NCBI GenBank assembly: GCA_015491865.1
Contig: WFVD01000030.1
Location: 1-58,085, forward strand
From: Gammaproteobacteria bacterium
GTDB lineage: Bacteria; Pseudomonadota; Gammaproteobacteria; SZUA-140
DNA length: 58,085 nt
Direction of reading: 5' to 3'
Each line of letters opens with the position of its first letter. The first letter of the stretch is position 1. Below the pieces are notes generated by a model. The model worked only from the letters and a program-made list of their open reading frames with translations, made no database searches and was not told the origin of the DNA. Of this stretch, positions 1-12,000 are shown in pieces. A program made the position numbers and the translations under genes.

Positions 1-2
1 GT

Positions 3-3000
3 AGTAGTGGTGATGGTGCCAGCACGACTGGCGGCCTTGATCTGGCAGCACTCGGTGCGCTTGATTTTACCTCAGGGTTGAGTCTGGCTGGGTATGATCT
101 GCGCGGTTTTGATCTTAGCGCGCTCTCTGATCTGGGTAGTCTTGATTTCAGAGGGCTGGACCTGAGTGGTGTTAATTTTAGTGGCACCAACCTGACGACT
201 CTCACTGGGCTGACCGATAGCTACCTGCGTGGTGTCGATTTCAGCGGCGTTAATTTCAACGGTGTCGGTTTCAATTTTTCTGGTCTCAACCTTGCGGGCG
301 CGAAGTTCAGTGGTGCCACCTTGATCAACGGCCTGTTTGGGAGTGGTGATAGTGGCAACGGTATCAATCTGCGCGCTGTGGATCTGGGTGGGATCGACTT
401 TGCTGGCCTGGAATTCGACTTTAGCCGTTTTGATCTGAGTGGTGCGACGTTTGCGAATGCGTTGAATATCTCGGAGCTGTCATTTGGCAGTAATCGCAGT
501 GGTAACAGCAGTGGCTCGATCCTGACCGGGGTTAATTTCAGTGGTGTTGATCTCAGAGGCTTCGATTTCAGTGGCTTCGATTTTAGTGGCACCAACTTTA
601 GTGGTGCCAGTTTGGCCGGTGTGAATTTCAGTGACGCGATTCTAAATGGCGTTGACTTCAGCGGCGTTGACCTGAGTGTTGTGGTGTCCCTTGCCGGTAG
701 TTTCTACGATGCCGCAACATCTCTGTCGCTGCCTGAATTTAACTTTGGCGATGTTGGTGCCGGCAGTGAGGTGGTGCTGGAACCGCTCGACTGGCTCACT
801 GATGAACCCGGGGTGCTGTTCAGCGGTGGATTTGAAGATAATGTACTCAAGTTCTCGCTCGATATTAATCAGGCATTTAATGAAAGTGTCGCTTTTAATC
901 TCTCAGCAGCGGACCTGCTCGATACCACAGGTGATAGCGGTTTTGACCTGACGGCAACAGGAAATGCCTTAATACAGGGGGGCTTTGCATTTGGCTTTGA
1001 GGCCGGGCTTGATCTGAATAACGCCATCGGTGAGCTTGAATCTCGTGCAAGCGCAGGCGTTGGTGGTGATTTTAATGCCATCATCAATGGGGATGATTTC
1101 CTTAGAGAGGATGATCTCTATTTTACTCTTGACCCTCTTCAGGCTGGGTTTTACGCCTCTGTCAGTGATCTAGATGTGGCGCTGGCGCTGGGCATTGGTG
1201 AAGTTAGTGTCAGTAACAGTGACTTTGCAATTGAGGCAGTCGCAACCATCGAGGTGGCTGATCCCGGTGTTGATGATGGCCGTATCACATTAGGTGAGCT
1301 AAGCGATTACAGAAACGGGGGCGGCACAGTAACAGAGCTTGTTAGCGTCGGGTTGGAAAGCGGCATGGCTGGTAATTTTGTTATGGATGCCCGTGCCAGT
1401 CTGTTTGGTGAAACGGTTAACCTGGATCAGTTAGGGCGCTTTATTGCGACGGTGACTGATAACGATTTACTTGATGGTGAGCTGCCTGGTTTTGCATTTG
1501 ATGTCGAACTAGCAGCAGAGTTGCAGACCATTATTCTTGATTTCTTACGAAGTGTCAGTGATTTCAGTGATGGCGTTATCGATGATATCAACGCGATCGA
1601 CCTGCCATTGATCGATGGCGGTTTCGGTGAGCTGCTGGCGATGGTCGTGGGTGATGTCAAGAATCCACTCGATTTTTATTCACCAGTCAATGATTACTTT
1701 GCACAGTTTTCAAGTGGCGACAGTACGGCTAATAACAATGCGGGTGGCAGTGCGCCGACCATTCGGGGGCTGCTTGAAGTGATCATGGCAACCGTTTCTG
1801 GCGGGGCAGGGAATGCGCTCGGTTTTGTGATTGAAGGGAGCACCATCGAATTTGCGCTGGAGCTTGATCGTCGTGTTGAATTTAGTGAAGCGCTGGCCCT
1901 GAACCTGGATCAGTTTGCCGGTGATGCTGCGGGTCTGTTCGATATCTTTAATATTGAAAGCAGTGGCAATGTTGCCATAACCCCAGCAGCCACCTTCGGG
2001 CTGGGTTTTGGCATCGATTTTGGTAGCACTACCCCGTCACTCTATATAGATCCTGAGGCGGGGCTGGAGCAGGCAGAGATCGATGCAGGAATCCGCAATG
2101 ATGGCCTGAGAATGAGCCTTGAGCTCCTTGCCGATGATCTTGACCTGGAGGCGTCACTTGACCTTGATGCGATGCTAACAGATCTCGCCAACGCCCTGGG
2201 TATTACAGATACCAGTTTTCTGAAAAACCTGACTCCCGGGATGTTTATTGAAAATGGGGTCGCATCACTTGATACTGGAATCGCACTGGTACTACAGGAG
2301 AAGAGTAATAGTAACAGTGACGGCAAAATTACCCTCTCTGAGCTGGAGCTCGCGCCAGTTGAGATTACCGGAGAAGGGATCGACATTGCACTGCCACTTT
2401 TCTTTCCAACGCCTGCTACTGCACTGGGTGGTGAGGGTCATCATCAACTGACTCTGAGCGCAGATATTACCACCAGTGGCCTGGCCAGTTTTGACGTTAA
2501 TGCCCCGGCGATAGACAGTACAGTTTTTCTGCGCACCCTGTGGGAGAACCCTGAGCTCATTGTAGAAGCACTTGATATGGTGCTGCGAAATATTAACGAC
2601 AGCATCAATGATCAGGTGATGGCCATTAAGCTCCCGTTGATTGGTGATCTGTCATCAATGGCTGGTTTTATAGACGATATTCGAACCAGTGTGCTGGCAC
2701 CGCTTCAGGCCGAGCTTGAGAAGGATGGTGGTGATAGAAGCGTGGGCGAGATTATAGCTGATGCACTGGGCGCGGCCTTTGGTCTGCTTGGGCTGGATGG
2801 GCTTGAGGTAACCACAGAAGAGAATTTTGAAGATGATAACCGTTATGTCGTTTTCAATATTGCCATCTCTGACAAGCTGATCAGCCAGTCACTTGCGCTC
2901 GATTTTGATGTCGGCATGCCTGGGCTGGGGCTGGATATCGATGGTGATATCAACCTCGACTTTGGCTACAACTTTGGTTTTGGCTTTGGATTCGATTTTG

Positions 3001-6000
3001 CCGCAGCAGATTTCTTTATCGATACCACGGGCAATGAACTGGAGCTCTTTCTGGATGCCTATCTGGATAAAAATGCCGCGGGTGAAAATTTCTCTGCAAA
3101 CGGCTCTCTGACATTTCTTGAGGTTGAGGTGGCTGATGTTGATGACTGGGATGCAGACTGGCAGGAACGCTGGCGTTCAGAAGAGGGGGTCGATAAACCG
3201 AGCGGTCTCTATGGTGGCTTTATCGTTGACCTGAAGGATACCGGTAACGGCGTTGGCGGTGTTGTTAATGACCGCCTGACAACGGCAGAGATGCGCGCCT
3301 CAAGCTTCAGTGAAATGTTAGAGGCAAACCTTGAGGTGGAGGCAGATGTCGATCTGTTTGCAGAAGTACGTGTTCCGGGTATCGACCTTGGCGCACTTGG
3401 TTTTGGCGATGTCATGCTGGAGCTGCCAGCCATCAGCACCACGCTTCGCTATAGCCAGATTTTTTCAGGTTCCGATTTTGGTGCCAGTGGTAGTAGCACT
3501 GAGTTGGGTGGTACACCTGAGTTTACATTTGAGGCTGTCACTGTTGATGCGGGCGAATTCATTAGTGAATTTGTCGCGCCGATCCTGGATCCGATCATCA
3601 CCATCATTGAACCAATTAAGCCACTACTGGATATGTTATCGCAGGAGATCGGTTTCCTCAAACAACTGGATTCACCCTTCACATCACTACGCGATATGGT
3701 GGCATTAATACTGGGTGAGCAGGCAGTTGCACCAATCGATGCCCTGACATCACTTTCCGACATTATTGATCTCGCCACAGGTTTTGCTGATAGTGGCGTG
3801 ATTGATTTTGGAAACTTTGATATCGCAGTTGATAGTAGTGGTAACGCTACACCGGCTCAGTCAACCGCTACCAGTCCTGGCAGTAGTTCGCCTGAAAGTA
3901 ACGCTTCGACCAAGGCCCGTATCGACGATTTTGCCAGTAATGGGAGCTTTGAGTTATCACTCATTCAGGATCCATTCAATGCGGTCAAACTGCTGCTGGG
4001 ACAGACAGCCGATATTTTCAGGTATACCCTTCCCGCGCTTGATATTGAGATGGACTTTGGTAGGTCGATACCGGTTTTTCCTGGATTAAATGCGCGAATT
4101 GGTGGTCAGGTTGACCTTGTTTCAGATTTCACTTTTGGTTTTGATACGCGTGGATTCAATGCCTTTCGCAATGATGACTGGCAAGATCCGTTGTTACTCT
4201 TCAATGGTTTTTATATGGATGATAACGTCATTAATGGCGTTGATAACCCAGAGCTAATGTTGGGTGCCACGCTCTCTGCCGGTGCTTCGCTAGGCATTGG
4301 GGGGCTGGTCGAGGCAGGTGTTGAGGGTGGCATTCGTGGTGATGTTGACTTTGACTTCAATGACGATATACAGGATGGAAAGTTCTACGCCGACGAGATG
4401 CTCAAGCGTATTGGGCAGGGGGTCGAATGTCTATTTGATATTGAAGGTGCCGTGTCGGCTTTTCTTGATGCCTTTATCTGGGCAGGGGTTGACCTGGGGC
4501 TCTTTGGTGAAGTGACCCTGTATGAATATCGTAAGAGCTTTGTGAATGAAGTGCTGGCAAACTTTACCTTTCACTGCCCAGAACCTGCAACACCAGATAT
4601 AGCTGCCTTCGATAGTACAACGGGCGCGCTAGCGCTTCGTTATGATGGGGCGAGTGCGGGAGATGCACAGAATTACACCATTGAATATGTCGAAGGCCCA
4701 CTTGACCTCGGGTCACTCTATGACTATGCCGCGAGTTCAACTGAAAAATCAGATCGCAGTGATACTGACAAGGTTCTATGGAAGGATAAGAATGGCCGCA
4801 ACCTGACCAGTGATGGCAGTGTCAACGGTACACCTCTCTCCAATCAGATCGTAATCAAATCGCGTGGTGTGATAGAGGTATACGATGCAGCATCTATCAC
4901 CTCGATTACAGCTGTCGGTACCGATGGGGCAGACAGTTATAAGATTCGCGGTGATGTTATTGAGTACAGCAGCATTACCACTATTAATATCGATGCCCGC
5001 GGCGGAGATGACACCATTAATCTCGGCGGTAACAACGAAGGCACAGGTGGGCAATTAACGAGCAGCGTGCTAAACGGTGGTGCGGGCAATGATGTGATTC
5101 GCGGTAGCGATGCTGCCGATACCATCCTGGGTGGGAGTGGTAACGATGAGATTTTCGGGCAGGGTGGTGATGACCTGCTCTATGCCGTGAACCAGAGTGT
5201 AACGCTAAATAATGAAACGAACGATCCTCTTGCTCGTAATTATGACCGTCTTGTGGGCGGGGCTGGTGCCGACAGACTCTATGGTGGTGACGGTGCGGAT
5301 CAGTTAATCGGCGATTTCGACGAAGCGTTACCAGCCAATGAGCTGATGAGTGGAAATGACACCCTTTACGGCGGTCGCGGCAACGATTATCTGTTTGGTG
5401 GCGCGGGGCTCGATGAACTGTTCGGCGAGGACGGAAAAGATCTTCTGAGTGGTGGCAGTGGTGATGATCTACTTGAAGGAGGTGGTCAAGATGATCTCCT
5501 TGAAGGCAACGCCGGTGACGACATGATGCGAGGTGGTGAGGGTAATGATTACTTCGCCGGTGGTGTTGGTGACGATATCCTCTATGGTGATCTAGGCGCC
5601 GATATTTTTGAGTGGTATCTGGGTGAAGGGAGTGATGCCATTTTTGGTGTTAGTGATGGTCTTTCCAATGTGGGCGATAGCCCGGATCGTGTCCGCCTGT
5701 TTAGTTTTACACGCGATGATGCGGGCAATCTAAATGATGCCGTGGCTGATGATGTTATCCGAGTTTCTGCGAATGGCACTGATGTGGCCCTTGACTGGAA
5801 TGGTAATCTATTTAACTTCAATAGTATCGGTAACCTTGATATTGACTCGGGAAGAGGTGCAGATACATTTGTATTTGAAGACCTTAGCGCGACAACGTTA
5901 ATGAATGTAAACCTTGCTGTCGGTAGTGAACAGCGTTTTGTTGAACAGGAGCGCCAGGCACGTGATAGTAACGGGGTACTGGCCTTTGATAGTGATGGCA

Positions 6001-9000
6001 ATCCAGTTATGGACACCTTTAACACGTTGCAGAAAACGACCGATGTTGAGCAGGACTCGATTGAAATTATCGGCAAGCTTGGCGCTGACCAGTTTGATAT
6101 CAGCTCAATCACTAAATCCGACCCTGAGACGGGACTCAATGTCGATGCGGTACGCGTAACCCAGGCATCAGGTGTCACTTTTGAGATCAGGGAGGTCAGT
6201 GATCAGAACGACATCATTACCGTTGATGGTGCAGCTGGAGATGATGAGATTGATGCAAGTGGACTGGTAAAAGATCTGATCGGTGAGCTACGTCTGATTG
6301 GAAATGAAGGTGATGACCGGCTGATCGGTTCTATGTTTTCCGAGACCATTATTGGTGGTGCAGGAAGTGACCGTATCACCGGCGGTCTGGGTGAGGATCT
6401 TTTTGTCTCAGATCAATACAGTGATATTGCGCGTGAATATCGCAATGGGAAACTGATAATCGATACATTAGTAGAACAGCGCGATGCCGATTTTGATCTG
6501 TCAAATTCAGAAGTCACAATTGGTAGTGAGGTTGAGTCTTTAAATAGTGTTTTTGAAAGTGTCGAGTTTACGGGTGGAGAGCGCGCCAATAATTTTGTGC
6601 TGGAAGACTGGAGCGGCAATGGCCTGATCGATGGTGGTGATGGCAGTGATCTTTATCGAGTCGTATTAACGCAGTCAGCAGAGGGCGCTAACTACATCAA
6701 CGTCAATGATACTGGCACCGATGGTCGTGATGTGCTCGATTACTGGGGCAGTGCAGAGATGGATCTGATTCAGATGGATACCGTCTATCAGCAGACTCAG
6801 GATCCTGATCGACAGTTTAGTAATGACCGCTGGCTGGGCTATGGTAGCTTTGGTGACGGTCTGCTGATTGCTCACTTTGGTGCCGCGCTGGCCGGTTATG
6901 GCAAGAAGGATCTTGATGATACCGATGCCCTGTTCGAAGTGGGTGTTTCAAGTCTGCTCGCCAGTGAGAGCTTTCAGGTGCTCAATTACTCTACTGTCGA
7001 AGATGTTACGGTGCGTGGTGGAGAAGGTGATGATGTCTTCATCAGTGATGACACTGCAGCCAGCCTTAATGTTTATGGCAATGAAGGTGATGATCAGTTT
7101 TACATTGGTTCCATCCTTGAAGTTGAAGAGGTGCTGGTTGAGGGGCAGGAGATTACCGTTGCGATTGAGATCACGCAGGGTACCTCTTTTGAGATGAATT
7201 TTTATGGTGGTGAAGGTGATGACTACTTTGAGGTTAACCACAATGCCGCTGATATCAACCTTTATGGCGATAACGGTGATGATACCTTCTTTATCAAAGC
7301 GCTACTGACACTGGATGAAGATGGAAAAACAGTTGACCTTGTGGGCAAAGAGGCTAATGTCAATGCAGGGAAAGAGGTTGCTGATGAGACGGACACCCGT
7401 GAAGTCGATATCGATTCACTTGTCTATGTTGAAAATGCCAATGTAAATATTGATGGTGGTGCCGGGTTTGACTCAGTAGCGGTTGTCGGTACTGTCTTAA
7501 GCGACACCTTTTATGTCTGGTCTGAAGAAAATGCTGAGGGCGATATTATTCAGCGCATATTTGGTGCTGGTATCAAACTCAATCAGTTAGTAAATATTGA
7601 ACGACTGATGTTGCTGACGGGCGGCGGTGATGATCGCGTCTTTATTAACGGAGTTGATCTGGGGCCGAATGCTGACATGATGATCAACCTTGGTGCAGGC
7701 AGTGATGAAGTGCGGGTAGGCGGGGATGAGGTTGCATTTAAAGTTAACTATCCCACACAGAATAGTATTGAGTTTGCCACGCTGACTGGCTATGACAAAG
7801 GGACTGGCTATCTCTCCTGGGGGCGAACAGTTTTTGATATCACGACATCTGAGCTGATCGTACCCTTTACGATTCGGACCCCGGCACAGAGTGAGGATAA
7901 AACGCTACCTGAGTCGAAAGCGATCAACGCGATTCAATCACCATTAACCATTATTGGTGGGCTGGGCGAAATTGACCGGCTAATCATCAACAACCAGGGT
8001 GGTGCACAGGATGTCATCATTAGCGACACTGTTTTGCTGAAGAAACAGATAGAAACAGATGATACTCGGATAGTATTGCCAGCAACCGCTGCCCGGGTTG
8101 AAGTCCCACGTGTTGATGAAGGTGGCAATCCTGTTCTTGATAACAGCAGCGTTCAAATTGTTGATGTATTCACTGACCTGCTCAATCAGGAGAAAGCGAG
8201 TGATGCCGCAGTTAAGCAGATGGCGGCTGATTTTCTGCGGAATCAGATTCTGTTTCAGGATAAGTATATCGAGACAGACCTGGTTGATCAGCTACAAAAT
8301 ATGAGTGGCGATGAGAGGCGACAGGTTGAACTTCCTGTCGGTATCAGTTACGCGGTTTTCCAGGATACCCTGGTTGAAGAAGAGAGTGCCGATACTCTGC
8401 CACAGCAGCTTGAAGCGTTCCTCAGTGGTAGCGGTTACTCTGCCGATTTTGAAGTGACCACGGTAGGTAGCAACACTTTTTATACCCTGGCAAAAGATGG
8501 GATTAGTAACGCCTCCGGTGAACTGATAAGTTTTAGCGCAGTTGTCGAAACAGTCACGATTGATGGTGTTGATTATCAGAACATAACGCAGATTAAATTA
8601 ACACTTGATGGGGAAGAGTCTCTCTTCAAAGATAGTGTCAAGGTGCTAAAAACAGCGCGAAGCCTGCTAGCTGAATTTCTCGATGGCACCGGTTTTAGCG
8701 CCGTTTATGAAGAGTATGATGTGCCTGGCTCAACAGAAACGTTCGCCCAGTTAATTCGTATCGAGAATAGTGATGGTGATCTATTGGAGTTTGAGAGCCA
8801 GAATAAAACCATTGTGGTCGATGGGGTTGAACGGCGAGACATGATCGGCGTCAGCCTGATTACCGCCTCAAAATCGCTGTTTGAGGTGAGAGCCGGTTAC
8901 ATTGAAAGTGTGAGCGTAGTCGATAGCGATCGTTTAAATACGGTTGCATTTCAGGGAGTGCCGGCCAGTATCTTCTTTGATGGTTTTGATGAGTTTAATC

Positions 9001-12000
9001 TCAGTTTGAACGCTACCGCTGAGAATACCCTGTTACTGGATAACAACTTTTTTGAAGGCGTTACCACCGTGACTGGTGGTGAGCAGCGTGATCAATTTAC
9101 GGTGCTTGGCAGTATCGGCAAGAGCCTGCTGTATGGTCAGGAAGGTGATGATCAATACAGTATCGGTGATGGTATGATCGATTCGATTTCTGCGGAGCTG
9201 TTTTTACTGGGTGGGGCTGGTGATGATTCAGTTGTTGTTAACAGTGAAGCACTTGCTGCCGATGCGAACGTCGCACTCGATAAAAATTATCTTGAACGCC
9301 AGTTTGAACAGGTGAAACTAAACAAGATTAGTAGTCTGCTGGGTTTTGGTGGTGATGATAATGTTGAAATTTCCACTACAGAAAATGAGTTGATTGTTGC
9401 AAAGCTGAAACAGCAGACAGAAGCGTATATCACGCTGCTTGGAAACGCAGGGAGCAACAATGCTGGCTTTGAACAGTTTGAACTGGTGGCTGCCCTTACG
9501 GGCAAGCGCTACGCGCCGGAACTGCAGGCACTATTTGACAGTGCGCAACAGATTTTTGATGATAAGGTTGCCGTGCTTGTCAGCGATTCGGAGAGTGCTT
9601 ATCTCGCCAGCCTTGAACAGATGATTGATGAGTATGAGGTGTTGACGATACGTGAGTCTACACTTCAGTCGGTCGAAAACTATCGCCTGATGATAGAGGC
9701 GCTGGATGATGATCGGATTGCTGCTCAGAATGCACTGCAATCTCGTCTGAATGATTTGAATGATAGCTTGCTGGCAGAATATGGCGCTGCGGGTTATACC
9801 GATGCTGATCGGGACGCCTTCGAAGAGCTGTTGGCTGGCTATGCTGCGGGTACCACAGACCTTTCGGGGTTGCTGGCCGATGGTGGGCTACTTGATAATC
9901 TACGACAGAGTACAATAGATAGCTTTAATGTTGAGTTAACTACTCTGGCTGAGGCGTATCGATCAGCCGTAGTCGCTGTGGATACACTGCTGGCTACCTA
10001 TGCAGATGTGGGGGCTGACTTTGATACTATTATTGCAACGCTTGAAGCCGATCTTACCGAACAACAGACGGCAGAGCAGGGGCTGAATGCTCAGGTAGAT
10101 TCTCTGTTGAATGACCGCTCTGCCTTTGATACACAGCTATCACTCTATCTGGAAAATAGCGATGGTTCTGTGACAGCGGCTTCGCTGATTAGCTTTGTAC
10201 AGGAGGCGTTGAATGCAGAACAGGCTGCATTTGAAGCGACGTTAACGGAACTCGCCGAAACATATAAAAACGCAGATAGTGCCTCACGCCCGGCGGCATT
10301 AGCGGCGATCGATGTCCACCTGGCAACATTAGGAAATCCACTTTCAACTGATGCCAGGGGAGTTTTTGATGGTCAGTTAGCGGCTTATCTCGCCGATACT
10401 GATGGCTCAGTAACGGTCGACTCACTGCTGAATGCAGACATTCAGGCTGCGCTGGCAGCAGATAAACTGGATTTCGAAAATGAACTAACCACACAGGCCT
10501 CAGCGTATAAAGCAGCCAATGATGTTGTTACTGCACTGGTTGATAAATATGGCACTACAGGTGTAACAACATTGCGGAATATTATTGATACCCTTGAACT
10601 GGAACGTGCCACGCTTGAACTTGCCTCCACTACTGCTGAAGCTGAATTGAGAGAGCGCATGGATGAGATCTTCGGTGAGCCCTACGCAGTAGCCACTGGT
10701 ACATCATTTGATACCGCTATGCCGAGCTTTATTGATGGTTCTATGGCAGTGAGTCTTTTGCTCGACACATTGAATGATGCTTATGAGGCGCAGGCGGTTA
10801 CCTATGAAACAGAGCTGGTTCCGATGCTGGAGGCTTATAAAGCAGAAGCTGATGAGATTTCACGCTTAACGCTGTGGCTTGCAAAGGATGGTTTATCGCT
10901 TGCCGCTGCCGAGTCTGATCTTGTCGATGCTGAAGCTGAAACGGATGTTGATAGCGCCCTGGTTGCACACCTTGAAGCGGTGATCGCCCACAAAGCAGCA
11001 CAGATGGCGGGAGGGGCGCGGATGGATAGTGTGGTGACCCCGGCAGTTGCAGCAGCCAGATTAGACCTGAACCAGTACATTAGTGAGCAGCTTCCGAGCG
11101 CCAGTTCTACTGCAGTAGATGCGGCAATCGCTACGGGTGATGAACGGTCAACCGATCAGCTTTATCAGGATCTACTAGCGGCGTTGGATACTGAGCTTAA
11201 CGAAGCGTTCGGCAGTGGCATATCAGATGAACGTCAGAACTTTGAGAATGGTGTGTTCGGGCTGGTGAGCGCTTTTAAACAGGCTCGTGAAGCAGAGCTG
11301 GCATTAATGGAAGAGCTGGCCGCCTATACAGATAGTAGCGCCGCTGTAACTGCGCTACTTCAGTCTGTGAGGAGTGCCGTTGCTGCTATCGCTGATACTC
11401 TTTCGAATAGTCAGGGGCTTGATGTCGATGATTATCTGGCTGTCGCAGATACGACAACGTTACGTGACTATTTAGGCGGGCGTGCTCTGGGCGATTCAAG
11501 CAGCACTGTTAATGGCCTGGCTCAGCCTGTTAAAGAGCGCCTGTCTGCGATCATCACAGCGATTGAAGCGCTTAGTGATGATCTGTTTGATCGTAATGAG
11601 ATTGCGGCGCTGGATACAGCCATCGAGGCGTTTGTCGACGAGGTTAATGCCATTAACGAAGGGGTGAGTGCCGAGGGTGACCTGCTCAAAACCGTAGCAT
11701 CAGGGCTGATGCCTGCTTTAGATATAGCCAATATTCAGACTCAGCTAAGCAATATTCAGAGTGTACTGGACTATCAAACAGATAACCCCGCACTGTTCAA
11801 TGTTGCAGCTGCATTTGCTAGCGATGATGTTAGCTTTGCTGATGCACAGGCACTGTTTAAAGACAGCGGTACTAAATCAGAACTGATTACCCTGATAAAG
11901 GCTTATCGCGATGTGGAAAAGCTGGCCGACGCCTATGGTATCTCCCGCTTTCAGGAGCTATCACCCTTCAACGACACATTACAGGCATTAGAACGGCTGG

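Noticed and set aside
221-595. Minus-strand ORF of 124 codons, rich in Pro, Leu, Lys
   Set aside because: It is the antisense shadow of the pentapeptide repeats; the repeated text mirrors the sense repeats and there is no ribosome-binding site.
5076-5650. GC- and GGT/GAT-rich tandem DNA repeats considered as a CRISPR or minisatellite
   Set aside because: They are degenerate codons for RTX nonapeptides, not identical spaced repeats.
5582-6178. Minus-strand ORF of 198 codons within the giant gene
   Set aside because: Serine/arginine-rich antisense shadow of the RTX-type repeats without recognisable domains.
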